Assembly (NCBI GenBank): GCA_036267355.1 | Contig: DATAWG010000031.1 | Span: 1-35,242, forward strand | Direction of reading: 5' to 3' | From: Pirellulales bacterium | GTDB taxonomy: Bacteria > Planctomycetota > Planctomycetia > Pirellulales > DATAWG01 | Length of the DNA stretch: 35,242 nucleotides | Shown: piece after piece, positions 1 through 7,883 of the stretch | Position numbering within the stretch: position 1 is the first letter of the stretch | Layout: the number at the start of each line of letters is the position of its first letter | The notes under the pieces: generated by a model | What the model saw: only the letters and a program-made list of their open reading frames with translations | What the model was told of the DNA's origin: nothing | Database searches by the model: none | Position numbers and translations under genes: made by a program

Positions 1-2
1 CG

Positions 3-110
3 GACGATCTGGACGACCTTCAATGTGAGGCCAACCGCGTCCTGAATTCCCTCCACGACGACGACAAATTCCTTCGCTCGGCATTCGCCCACTGCAAACT
101 CCCGCTCTAG
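3..110 (+). CDS. 3' end of an unidentified protein gene (partial)
   Basis: One frame stays open from the window edge to a TAG at 108-110 and gives about 35 residues, ending in SAFAHCKLPL. The piece is rich in acidic residues, with repeated Asp-Asp pairs. It is too short for me to assign a family. It could be the C-terminus of a real gene on the left, or chance. The next 250 bases hold no convincing gene. Confidence 0.35.
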   Translation, partial: DDLDDLQCEANRVLNSLHDDDKFLRSAFAHCKLPL

Positions 111-363
111 CCCGATGGCTCATTCCCAACGCAAAGATCAATAAGGGGTCTGCAATTGATGATTTTCTGGGAGGTACCGCAGTTAAGACAGCTGGAGCCC
201 CCCCTTCTGGCGACGCTTGGCGGACGAGGCCATATTGTAGGACTCCCCGGATTTTGGGATAGTTCGCCGCGATTTCGTCCGGGTCGCGGCCGGCGTTCGT
301 CCCCGCAGGTTCTGCAGGAATCCGGCCGCGGCGATTGCGATCTTTTTTCCTAGGGTTGCAGGC

Positions 364-2100
364 ATGTCATCGGTTGATTCGATGCCCAACGAATGTCTGT
401 GGGGAGAACGCCCGGTTGGCCGGCGTTTTGCGCCCTGGCGTGATTGGGAGTTTTGGGCTTTGGCTGCGGCATCGCTGTTGCTTTACGGCACGCGTTTGAC
501 CGCCATTCCGATCCGTGGAGAGGAGACTCGCCGGGCCGAAGTGGCTTGCGAAATGATTCAGACCGGCGATTGGATCGTGCCTCGGCAGCAAGGCGAGCCG
601 TTGTTGAGTCGCCCGCCGTTGGGAAGTTATCCAATCGCCTTGGCGGCGATGTTGTTCGGCGATTGTTCGTTGCTGGCCGTGCGCTTGCCCTCGGTGATTG
701 CAACGTGCCTGACCGTGCTGTTGATCTATGGCTATGGGCGATTATTTTTGTCGCGGCTTGGGGCATTTGCGGCGGGTTTGGCCTACGCCACGATGGGACA
801 AGTTCTCGTGTTGGGCCGCATGGCCGAAACGGAAGCGACCTTCACGCTCCTGCTGAGCGGCGCTCTCTTGGTTTGGCATTGCGGTTATTGCCGATCTTGG
901 CCGCGACCGTGGCCATGGTTTGCCGGCTACGGCCTTGCGGCGCTGGCCGCGCTGGCCAAAGGACCGCAAGCGCCCGTCTATTTTGCGGCGCCGGTCGGCT
1001 TGTTTCTGGCGTCGCGGCGCGACTGGCGAACGCTGCTCGGGCGCTGGCATCTGGCTGGGCTGGCGCTTTTCATCGCGATGGTCGGGCTGTGGCAGGTACC
1101 GTTTCTGGCCCACATGGGTTGGCCGGCTGCGAAAACCATGTGGCTCGGCGACGTGGCGATGCGGTTTGCAGACACACGCTGGCAGACGATCGCTTTGCAT
1201 TTGCTCGAGTATCCATTGGAGATCGCGGTTTGCACGTTGCCCTGGTCGCCGCTGTTGCTGGCTTATCTGCCGAAACAATCGCGCCGCTCCCTGGCGGCAA
1301 CTCCCCATGTGCGATCGCACATCGCGTTTCTTTCGATCGCGATTGGATTGGCGTTTGCCACCTGCTGGGTGGTGCCCGGGGCGAAGGGCCGCTACTTCAT
1401 GCCGCTCTATCCGTGCATCGCTTTGTTGGTCGGATTAGCCGTCGAACAGATCGCACAGCCGGCCGCAGCGCCATGGCAGCGACGCGGATGGAAATGGTTT
1501 CTGCTTGGCAAGGCCGCATTGGCGTTCGGCGCCGCTGTCGCGGTTGTTGCCATTCAATTCATCGGGCAATTTCGTCAGCTCGGCTTGCTACAACCGAACT
1601 GGTTCGTCGCCGTGTATGCGACCGGAACGCTTATCGTGGGAACCTTGCTGATCCTCACCTGCCGCAGCATTAGAGCGAGTCGGATTCGCGTCGCAATCTT
1701 GAGCGTGACAGCGTTCATCGGCATTTCGTATGTCGGCGTGATTTTGAACGTGACCGCGGCAACAGCCGAAGACCCGACGCCGGATGTGGCTCAATTGAAA
1801 CGCAAGCTGCCCACCGGTGCCCGGCTGGTGAGCTTCGGGCTTGTGGAAACGCTGTTCACATTTCTCTATCGCCAGCCGATCGAAGAGCATCCCTGGCCGA
1901 AATCGGCAAGCGAACTCGGCCCGGCCTGCGACTATTTTTGCTTTACGTGGGATCGACCGTTGCCGCCTTCGCTGCCATTCGGCTGGCAAATCGAGGGAGT
2001 GATTCCCTGCGATCGGGTGCGGCACGATCCGCCGTTGAAGAAGGTAATCGTCGGCCGGCGGATCCATTCGCTGGCGAACGAGACAGGAATGATTCACTGA
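364..2100 (+). CDS. ArnT/PMT-type membrane glycosyltransferase (GT-C fold)
   Basis: This 578-residue protein has roughly a dozen hydrophobic segments. After the first segment (about residues 30-48) comes a loop with GEETRRAEVACEMIQTGDW (about 52-70) and a downstream LLSRPPLGSY. This matches the first periplasmic loop of the ArnT/PMT_2 family, whose acidic residue and 'EM..TGDW..P....P...KPPL' pattern are diagnostic. Such enzymes move a sugar from an isoprenyl-phosphate carrier to lipid or protein on the outer face of the inner membrane. The family's usual Asp-Glu-Ala-Arg core reads Gly-Glu-Glu-Thr-Arg here. The donor and acceptor cannot be told from the sequence. The C-terminal 100 residues form a soluble tail. 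The Shine-Dalgarno sequence is weak. It is followed about 160 bases later by another polytopic sugar transferase, so the pair may share a role. Confidence 0.85.
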   Translation: MSSVDSMPNECLWGERPVGRRFAPWRDWEFWALAAASLLLYGTRLTAIPIRGEETRRAEVACEMIQTGDWIVPRQQGEPLLSRPPLGSYPIALAAMLFGDCSLLAVRLPSVIATCLTVLLIYGYGRLFLSRLGAFAAGLAYATMGQVLVLGRMAETEATFTLLLSGALLVWHCGYCRSWPRPWPWFAGYGLAALAALAKGPQAPVYFAAPVGLFLASRRDWRTLLGRWHLAGLALFIAMVGLWQVPFLAHMGWPAAKTMWLGDVAMRFADTRWQTIALHLLEYPLEIAVCTLPWSPLLLAYLPKQSRRSLAATPHVRSHIAFLSIAIGLAFATCWVVPGAKGRYFMPLYPCIALLVGLAVEQIAQPAAAPWQRRGWKWFLLGKAALAFGAAVAVVAIQFIGQFRQLGLLQPNWFVAVYATGTLIVGTLLILTCRSIRASRIRVAILSVTAFIGISYVGVILNVTAATAEDPTPDVAQLKRKLPTGARLVSFGLVETLFTFLYRQPIEEHPWPKSASELGPACDYFCFTWDRPLPPSLPFGWQIEGVIPCDRVRHDPPLKKVIVGRRIHSLANETGMIH

Positions 2101-2258
2101 TGTCGCGAATGAATCGCTTCGCGGCTTGGTCGCGCCTTCCTGGCTAACGCTTCGGACCAGTAGGGCTCGGGAAAAAGTAGCCCGAAGCATTCGCGAGGGG
2201 AGCCCGAACGCCGATCGTGTTTTTCCGCACACCGTTACCGAAGATCCCGGACCGTTCC

Positions 2259-3515
2259 ATGGAATCCCCTCAGCCGAACCAAACCGTGCATCGAGCTCGT
2301 CCGGCCATTGAACGATGGCTGCGGATCGCGATTGCCGCTTGGATCGCGCTAGCAATTGCTGGGAGCGTGAAGAGCATCGTCGAACCGCGGCTTCACACGG
2401 TTTACACCACGTTCTCCGGTGCGTCGCGTGATTCGTGGTCGGGCCACAGCTTGTATCTCGAACGCGAGTTTTTCTACAGCCCGGCATTTGCGGTCGCAAT
2501 GACGCCCCTGGCGTTGCTGCCCGATTGGCTTGGCGGCGTCGTTTGGACCTGGTTGAGCTGCGGTCTGCTGTTCTTTGCTTTGCGCGTTTTTTATCGCACC
2601 GTGTTGCCGGCGTCGACGTGGCCGCCGCGCGCGGAGGGACAATTTCAACTGCTGGCATTGCTCGGCACGGTGCGGAGCATCTGGTCGGGCCAGAGCAATG
2701 CGATTTTGGTTGCGATGGTGTTGTGCGCCGCGGTGGAATTTGTTCGCGGCCGATGGTGGCGTGCGGCGATTTGGCTGGCGGCCCCGATTCACATCAAAGT
2801 CTGGCCAGCCGTCGTTGGCGGGTTGTTCACCGTGCAGGCGCCTCAGCGGTTGGCAAGACGGTTGGCGGCGTGCACGGTCGGTTTGGGATTACTACCGTTT
2901 CTCGTGCAACCGCCGGCGGCCGCGGCCAGTCAGTATGTCGGCTGGTATCGCTGCCTCGTGAATCGGCAGGCGGGCGGTGGGCGATACACGGGCTACCGCG
3001 ATGCTTGGACCATTTGGGAGCAATTCCACGCCGTCGACGCCCGGGCTTACATGCTCTGGCAAGTTGGAGCCGGTCTGGCAGTGTTGGGATGGTGTCTTTG
3101 GCAGCGCCACCGCGGCTTGCAGCGGCGGCAAATCGCAATCTACACGATCTGCGCTTGGAGCATTTGGCAGTTGCTATTGGGTCCGGGCACGGAACGCCTG
3201 ACCTACAATCTGATCGCGCCGGGGCTGGCGTGGGGCGTGTTGACTTGCTTCTACACTTGCGGGCCTCGGCGGCTGCTGCGGCGCATGTGGATCACGGCCG
3301 CGTATCTCACGACCTATCTCCTCGGCGTCGGTGGGGTCGAACGGTTCTTGATGCAATGGTGCCCCGCCGCCACGGCGCTGGAGCCGATCGGAGTGTTGAT
3401 TTTTGGGCTGTGGCTGGTGCGACATGCGAGTTCGGAAGAACCCTGGCCGCTAGCCGAAATTCCGCGCCCCTTCGCAGAAGCCACGCCTGCGAGGAGCCAC
3501 GGCCAAGCCGCGTAG
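2259..3515 (+). CDS. GT87-like (DUF2029) polytopic mannosyltransferase-family protein
   Basis: The protein has 418 residues if it starts at the ATG at 2259. An in-frame GTG at 2217 would add 14 residues of unlikely sequence. It has about ten hydrophobic segments. The region YLEREFFYSPAFAVAMTPLA followed by LLPDWLGGVVWTWLS matches the 'Y.PPFALLL..PL.LLP....VW' pattern of family 87 glycosyltransferases, polyprenol-phosphate-mannose-dependent GT-C enzymes. A later IKVWPAVVGGLF segment fits the same family. It lies just downstream of another GT-C transferase on the same strand, suggesting joint glycolipid or cell-surface glycan work, though no substrate is visible. The C-terminal 25 residues are Pro/Ala-rich and charged. 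Confidence 0.75.
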   Translation: MESPQPNQTVHRARPAIERWLRIAIAAWIALAIAGSVKSIVEPRLHTVYTTFSGASRDSWSGHSLYLEREFFYSPAFAVAMTPLALLPDWLGGVVWTWLSCGLLFFALRVFYRTVLPASTWPPRAEGQFQLLALLGTVRSIWSGQSNAILVAMVLCAAVEFVRGRWWRAAIWLAAPIHIKVWPAVVGGLFTVQAPQRLARRLAACTVGLGLLPFLVQPPAAAASQYVGWYRCLVNRQAGGGRYTGYRDAWTIWEQFHAVDARAYMLWQVGAGLAVLGWCLWQRHRGLQRRQIAIYTICAWSIWQLLLGPGTERLTYNLIAPGLAWGVLTCFYTCGPRRLLRRMWITAAYLTTYLLGVGGVERFLMQWCPAATALEPIGVLIFGLWLVRHASSEEPWPLAEIPRPFAEATPARSHGQAA

Positions 3516-3573
3516 CGGAACGAACGGGGCGAGCCATCCACATGTGACGCTAGCAAGCGGCAGGTACAGCAGT

Positions 3574-3590
3574 GTGTGCCAGTGGCACAT
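3574..3590. terminator. Hairpin between convergent genes
   Basis: A 6-bp perfect stem TGTGCC / GGCACA (3575-3580 with 3584-3589) encloses the loop AGT, and one wobble pair extends it. It lies in the 90-base gap where the plus-strand glycosyltransferase and the minus-strand helicase converge. It may end transcription from either side. There is no T-run on either strand, so this is only suggestive. It could instead be a dispersed short repeat. Confidence 0.25.
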
Positions 3591-3605
3591 GGACGCCGGT
3601 TGGAG

Positions 3606-5009
3606 CTAGAGGGCCCGGCGGGTGCGGCGCGGGGCGCGGCTGCGGCCCAACAGCGGCGGGACGGGGCGCGGTTTCGGCGGTTCTTCGGGTTGAACGTCGA
3701 GCGGATCGCCAAGGTCGCCGAAATCCTCGCGGGAATTCGGCGCCGCACTGCCGTCGCCGACCGGTTTCGCGCGGCTCGTGGCCTCGAAGCCCGGCAGCTC
3801 GTCGCGCGTCAGCAGCCGATCGATGCGCATTTCGATTCGCGTCAGCTCATTGCCTTCTTCGGGCGTGACGAACGTGTAGGCCACGCCCTCGCGGCCCATG
3901 CGGCCGGTGCGGCCCACGCGATGCACATAATCATCGCAGAACTGCGGAATGTCGTAGTTGATGATGTGTGAAATGCCGCTGACATCGATGCCGCGGCCAA
4001 CCACGTCGGTCGCCACCAGATAGCGGACCTTTCCTTCGCGGAATTGCGCCATCACGCGGTCGCGGGCATTTTGTTGCAGATCGCCGTGGATGCAGGCGGC
4101 GCCGGTCAGCTTTTTCGCCAACCGCATGTACACCTTGTCGGTGCCGCGCTTCGTGCGGCAGAAGATGATCGCCTGCTTCGGATCCTCCCGGGCAACGAGC
4201 CGCTCGAGCAAATCGAATTTCCGCTCCGGATCGACCGTGAAATAAAACTGCTCGATCGTCTCGACCGCAATATCGTGCGACGAGAAATTGAGCGACTCGG
4301 GATCGCGCATGTAGCGTTTCGAGAGCCGCTCGACCGGCGGCGGAACGGTGGCGCTCAACAACAGCGTTTGCCGCGATGCGGGGCAATTGCGCAGAATTCG
4401 CTCGATGTCGGGCCGAAAGCCGATGTCGAGCATGCGATCGGCTTCGTCCAATACGGCGATCTTCAAGTCGCCAAGCGGCAACGTGCCGCGGCCCATGTGA
4501 TCGAGCACTCGGCCGGGCGTGCCGATCACAATGTCGGCCCCGCGCTGCAATTTTTCGATTTGGCCGCGGATCGGTTTGCCGCCATAGAGCGCGACGATAT
4601 GCACCTTGCGGCCATGCGATAGCTTGACCGCTTCCTCGCGAACTTGCACGGCCAATTCGCGCGTCGGCACCATGACAAGCGCCTGCACCATGCTCCGCTT
4701 GTGCTGCTGCTGGCCGAGGCGTTCGAGAATGGGGATCACGAACGCCGCGGTTTTGCCCGTGCCGGTGCGGGCTTGCGCCAGCACGTCGATCCCCAGCAGG
4801 GCCCGAGGGATCAGGCCGGCTTGAACCGGCGTCGGCCGCAGATACTCGGCCTTGGCCAAGGCTTCGAGCATCACCGGCGAGAGCGATAAATCTTGAAAGG
4901 CGACGTTTGACGACGGCCCGGCATCCAAACACGCGCGGTTAGCTTCCAGTCCCTGAGATTCCGCCGCGGGACTCGGCGACGATTGCAGTTCCGATTCAGT
5001 CACGAACAC
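3606..5009 (-). CDS. DEAD-box ATP-dependent RNA helicase (RhlE-like)
   Basis: This 467-residue protein unwinds or remodels RNA with ATP. All family motifs are visible: Q motif FQDLSLSP...PTPVQ (38-63), Walker A ARTGTGKT (80-87), PTRELA (115-120), GG (143-144), TPGR (164-167), DEAD (188-191), SAT (219-221), IIFCRTK (281-287), ATDVVGRGID (333-342) and HRVGRTGR (363-370). A basic, proline-rich tail (about 400-467, ending RSRAPRRTRRAL) resembles RNA-binding tails of RhlE-type helicases. The start is GTG at 5009, with an upstream GGATAG as a weak Shine-Dalgarno. The first 35 residues are low-complexity. It is monocistronic by context. Such helicases serve cold adaptation, ribosome assembly or mRNA decay. 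Which of these applies here is not visible. Confidence 0.95.
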   Translation of the reverse strand: MFVTESELQSSPSPAAESQGLEANRACLDAGPSSNVAFQDLSLSPVMLEALAKAEYLRPTPVQAGLIPRALLGIDVLAQARTGTGKTAAFVIPILERLGQQQHKRSMVQALVMVPTRELAVQVREEAVKLSHGRKVHIVALYGGKPIRGQIEKLQRGADIVIGTPGRVLDHMGRGTLPLGDLKIAVLDEADRMLDIGFRPDIERILRNCPASRQTLLLSATVPPPVERLSKRYMRDPESLNFSSHDIAVETIEQFYFTVDPERKFDLLERLVAREDPKQAIIFCRTKRGTDKVYMRLAKKLTGAACIHGDLQQNARDRVMAQFREGKVRYLVATDVVGRGIDVSGISHIINYDIPQFCDDYVHRVGRTGRMGREGVAYTFVTPEEGNELTRIEMRIDRLLTRDELPGFEATSRAKPVGDGSAAPNSREDFGDLGDPLDVQPEEPPKPRPVPPLLGRSRAPRRTRRAL

Positions 5010-5319
5010 CTATCCATTTAATAGCCAGTTCCCCCGACAACGATCGGCCGCAATGTGCGATCGGAGCAGCCGTTCGCGGGGCCCAGACGCCCAGCATGGG
5101 GCTTCCAAGGGAAAAATGTCAACATGTTTTCCCCAAGTCTAACGCATGCCGGCCTTTGGTCAACCGCCAGAAGCCTCGCGGCTTCGGGCTGGGCGGCGGT
5201 GAGCCGTTAGGCGGTGAGGCGGGCAGCGATGGAGCGGCCGCGTGTGCGATCGCAAGTGGCCGAAGGCCGCGGCCTGCCTTCGAACCTCACCGCCTCGCAG
5301 TCTCAAAGCCTCACAGCCT
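5010..5319. other. Non-coding spacer upstream of the helicase, with G/C-rich repeat-like DNA
   Basis: No gene is supported here. The part nearest the helicase holds its putative promoter. From about 5160 to 5319 the sequence is built of short recurring pieces (GCCTCGCGGCTT, GGCGGTGAGGC, CCTCACCGCCTCGCAG, CAAAGCCTCACAGCC). The reverse complement of the last part reads GTGAGGCTTTGAGACTGCGAGG, closely like a motif in the trmD-rplS spacer near 11788. Confidence 0.5.
5094..5133 (-). promoter_or_regulatory. Candidate promoter and near-palindrome upstream of the helicase
   Basis: On the minus strand a perfect -35 hexamer TTGACA (5122-5117) is followed 17-18 bases later by CCATGC/CATGCT, a poor -10 match. 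The -35 box lies inside a near-perfect inverted repeat, GGGAAAAATGT ... ACATGTTTTCCC on the plus strand (5109-5133). The gap to the helicase start would be a leader of about 75 bases. The palindrome could be an operator or an RNA hairpin. Its role is inferred from position only. Confidence 0.4.
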
Positions 5320-5358
5320 AAAAAACAGGCCGGCGCACCCGAATGGGCGAGCCGGCCT
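5320..5358 (-). terminator. Intrinsic terminator of the histone-like gene
   Basis: The 8-bp perfect stem AGGCCGGC / GCCGGCCT (5327-5334 with 5351-5358) can be extended inward by CCC/GGG. It is followed on the minus strand by T-G-T6 (5326-5320). It begins about 65 bases after the stop codon of the small lysine-rich gene on the minus strand. Stem plus T-run is the classic Rho-independent layout. Confidence 0.8.
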
Positions 5359-5424
5359 TTCTCGTCGGATCTGGGGCAACCGCCGCGGACGCTGTTTCCC
5401 GCAACCGGAGCCAACTAGCGATCG

Positions 5425-5559
5425 CTACTTCTTCTTGGGCGAACGCTTGGCCTTCTTCGTGGCGGCCTTCTTGAGCGATCGCTTGGCCGGCTTCTTGCTG
5501 ACGGCCTTCTTCGGCGAACGCGTGGCCTTTTTCTTCGTAGCCTTCTTGGTCATTGCCAT
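5425..5559 (-). CDS. Small lysine-rich histone H1-like DNA-binding protein
   Basis: This 44-residue, strongly basic protein starts MAMTKKATKKKATRSPKK and ends AKRSPKKK. It is made of imperfect repeats of the type (A/S)-K-K-A-x-K-x-x, with S-P-K-K motifs like those of the histone H1 tail and of bacterial Hc1/Hc2 and AlgP-like proteins. Nearly every residue is Lys, Ala, Thr, Ser, Arg or Pro, so it should be disordered and bind DNA or RNA through charge. The start is firm: GGAGGAG (5574-5568) sits 8 bases before the ATG, one of the best ribosome sites in the window, and a strong terminator follows. Likely role: nucleoid compaction (inference). A ribosome-associated role is also possible. Confidence 0.8.
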   Translation of the reverse strand: MAMTKKATKKKATRSPKKAVSKKPAKRSLKKAATKKAKRSPKKK

Positions 5560-5816
5560 TTCCTTGGCTCCTCCGGAACGAGCACCCGCTCTCTGCGACA
5601 TTCTTCCCCTGGGCGCTCTACAAGGGGAAGCCGCTGAACCGAACGTGGCTGAGATCGACTCGCGCTAAATCCGTTCAACGCAAAGCATTTGCTCCAGCCG
5701 CGCGCATTGAACCAGTTTTTTGGCAAATGAGTCAAGATGAATTTGGCCACAACGACTGCAAACGATCGCGCAATTGCGTCGAATGCGCAATGCGACGAGC
5801 AGCCAACGCGGCATGG

Positions 5817-6677
5817 CTAACCTTGCACGATCGGGTTCACGAGCGTGCCAAGCGTGTCGATCGAGATCTCGACGACATCGGCCGGATGCAATGTGAAATC
5901 GCTTTCGGGCACCACGCCGGTGCCGGTCAAAAGAATCGCACCGCCGGGAAACGAATTGTCGCGGCCGAGCCAGCCGATCAATTCCGAAAGCGAGCGAGCC
6001 ATTTGCCGTGTGTTCGTCGCGCCTGCGAATACGACTCGACCCTCGCGGCGCACCGACAACCGGATGTCGAGTTCGAGGTCGCCTGCCGGCTCGCCGAGCG
6101 TGATCCACGGCCCAAGACCGCAGCACGCGTCGTATAGTTTCGCTTGCGGAAGATAAAGCGGATTCTCGCCTTCGATATCGCGGCTGCTCATATCGTTGCC
6201 GACCGTCAGCCCGACCAGCTCGAGCCGCGAATTTAGCACCAGCGCCAATTCCGGCTCGGGCACATTCCATGCGCTGTCGCGGCGGATTCGCAGCGGCTCC
6301 TTCGGCCCGCAAACACGGTGGGGCGTGGCCTTGAAGAACAGTTCCGGCCGGGCGGAGGCATACACGCGATCGTAGAGCGTTGCCGCGGATTGCGATTCTT
6401 CCATCCTCGCCGTTTTACTTCGTTTGTAGGTCACGCCGGCCGCCCAAACTTCCTGGCGTTCGATCGGAGCCACGAGCGTGACTTCGGCCAAACGTAACGG
6501 CTCGGCCCTTGGATCACGGAGTTCGCCGGCGCGGCGGACCGGATCGTCGGATTCGAGTATCTCAGTCAGCAAGCCCATCGACCGGCCGGACCGATCGTCG
6601 AGCGGCGAGACCGTTTCACCATCGACAATGCCTAGTGCATCGCGGCCGTTTGCAAAACGAAATTTCGCCAGTTTCAC
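5817..6677 (-). CDS. Fumarylacetoacetate hydrolase (FAH) family enzyme
   Basis: The protein has 286 residues. The FAH metal site is recognisable: Glu141 and Glu143 in VPEPELALV, Asp162 in GNDMSSRDIEG (161-170), and Lys180 in LPQAK. These match the E-x-E...D pattern that binds Mg or Ca and the conserved lysine. The segment WAAGVTYKRSKTARMEES (78-95), before PELFFKATPHR, resembles members that act on 2-keto-3-deoxy sugar acids, such as 2-keto-3-deoxy-D-arabinonate dehydratase, more than catechol-pathway hydrolases. This is from memory and needs a tree. The N-terminal 70 residues form the small family-typical domain. It lies about 100 bases from the PAP2 gene on the same strand, with no clear functional link. 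A role in sugar-acid breakdown is inferred. Confidence 0.85.
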   Translation of the reverse strand: MKLAKFRFANGRDALGIVDGETVSPLDDRSGRSMGLLTEILESDDPVRRAGELRDPRAEPLRLAEVTLVAPIERQEVWAAGVTYKRSKTARMEESQSAATLYDRVYASARPELFFKATPHRVCGPKEPLRIRRDSAWNVPEPELALVLNSRLELVGLTVGNDMSSRDIEGENPLYLPQAKLYDACCGLGPWITLGEPAGDLELDIRLSVRREGRVVFAGATNTRQMARSLSELIGWLGRDNSFPGGAILLTGTGVVPESDFTLHPADVVEISIDTLGTLVNPIVQG

Positions 6678-6775
6678 GTCGAAAATACCTCGGAATTATG
6701 AGGAATTAGGAGCGGCCCCCGCCTGTCGATCAAGCCACGCCGTACTGCCGGCCAGCGCGCTGCCCATCGCCCGCG

Positions 6776-7540
6776 TCAAAGAATCAAGCCGCAAATCGGC
6801 ATCGACACCAAGACACCCAACCCGATGCCAAGCAAAACGTCGCTCAGGTAATGATGCCCGCAGGCAAGCCGCGACCAGGCAATCAATATGCCCAGCGAAA
6901 GAATCGCCGCCTGGAATTGGGGAAAGCTCGCCAGCAGCGGCACGGCAATCGCTGTCGCACTCATGCAATGCCCGCTCGGGCACGAATACTTGTCCATCGG
7001 TTCGATCGGGAGCCGCAGCAGCGGATCGGCGTCGCGTGGACGCAAGCGGCCCAAAAGCGGTTTGAGCGATGTGTAAAACACAACCGCACACCCGGCCGCA
7101 CAGGCCGCGGCAAGCACGGGGCGAATGCCGCTTTTTCCTTGCCAAATCAACACCGCAACCGTTGCAAACAAGTAGAGCCAGCCGTTGCCAAGCCAATTTA
7201 TCGCCCGGCGAAACGAGTTGAGAAGCGGGTAGTCGGAGGATCGAACCAAGAGTTCTACGAGCCATTGCTCGCGCTGGTCGAGCCGGGCAAATGCACGCTG
7301 CACCAACGTCAGACCATCGGCGATTTCCTCGTTCGGAGCAAACAGCGGCCCGATCCGACCGGCGACCGTTTGAAGCTGCATTGCGTCGTCGTCCAACATG
7401 CCACGGTTCGTCGCGCAATGGACAAGATCGCCAGCGAATGCATCACAGCACAAGAGATCCGCGTCGGCATAGCCGTGTGAAACGGGGCGCCCCGCGAGAT
7501 GCGCAGTGCGATCGCCGATCGGCGTATTCGTCGCTTTCAC
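6776..7540 (-). CDS. PAP2-family membrane phosphatase
   Basis: The protein has 254 residues. The three PAP2 (type 2 phosphatidic acid phosphatase) motifs are intact: K-x6-R-P as KPLLGRLRP (160-168), PSGH (188-191) with His191 as the acid/base, and S-R-x5-H-x3-D as SRLACGHHYLSD (223-234) with nucleophile His230. Hydrophobic segments surround them (about 120-158 and 195-254). Residues 1-100 are hydrophilic and cytoplasmic-looking, longer than in minimal PAP2 proteins. Family members remove phosphate from lipid phosphates such as undecaprenyl diphosphate or phosphatidic acid, or transfer phosphate. The substrate cannot be told. The true start may be internal, since no strong ribosome site precedes the first ATG. 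Confidence 0.88.
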   Translation of the reverse strand: MKATNTPIGDRTAHLAGRPVSHGYADADLLCCDAFAGDLVHCATNRGMLDDDAMQLQTVAGRIGPLFAPNEEIADGLTLVQRAFARLDQREQWLVELLVRSSDYPLLNSFRRAINWLGNGWLYLFATVAVLIWQGKSGIRPVLAAACAAGCAVVFYTSLKPLLGRLRPRDADPLLRLPIEPMDKYSCPSGHCMSATAIAVPLLASFPQFQAAILSLGILIAWSRLACGHHYLSDVLLGIGLGVLVSMPICGLIL

Positions 7541-7883
7541 GAAACCTCCATGTTCTTGAAGCGAACCGCCTGAACGACCAAGACGCCGATCCCTGCCCTG
7601 GAATCAATCGCTTCTCAAACGCAAAGATGACCACCCAGTTCAACGCAGCATGGGGAAGAAACGAGCATTCCCTCGATTCCACCGGATAAAATCGTACCAA
7701 TAGGCAGCCAAATTACAATAGCCGGCCGACCTGCAGCGCCGCAGGATTGAACATGACCCGAACGGCCATCGATGGCCCAAATAAACCAAACATCCAATGC
7801 GGTCCAAGCCCGGGAAGGATCGCCACAGCCACTCGCCACTTGCCGCATGCGTCCGCGGTCTTCCCTGGAATGCGCCAGCATTA
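7541..7883. other. Gene-free spacer between PAP2 and comF
   Basis: No supported gene lies in these 343 bases; the open frames have no recognisable composition. On the minus strand TTGTAA (7718-7713), 16 bases, then TACGAT (7696-7691) could be a weak promoter for the PAP2 gene about 150 bases downstream. A short GC hairpin CCTGC/GCAGG lies at 7730-7745, beyond the comF stop, and has no T-run. Confidence 0.4.

Noticed and set aside
444-1673. 409-codon frame in another plus frame of the first glycosyltransferase
   Set aside because: It is Arg/Ala/Gly-rich with no membrane segments; the 364-2100 frame matches a known family.
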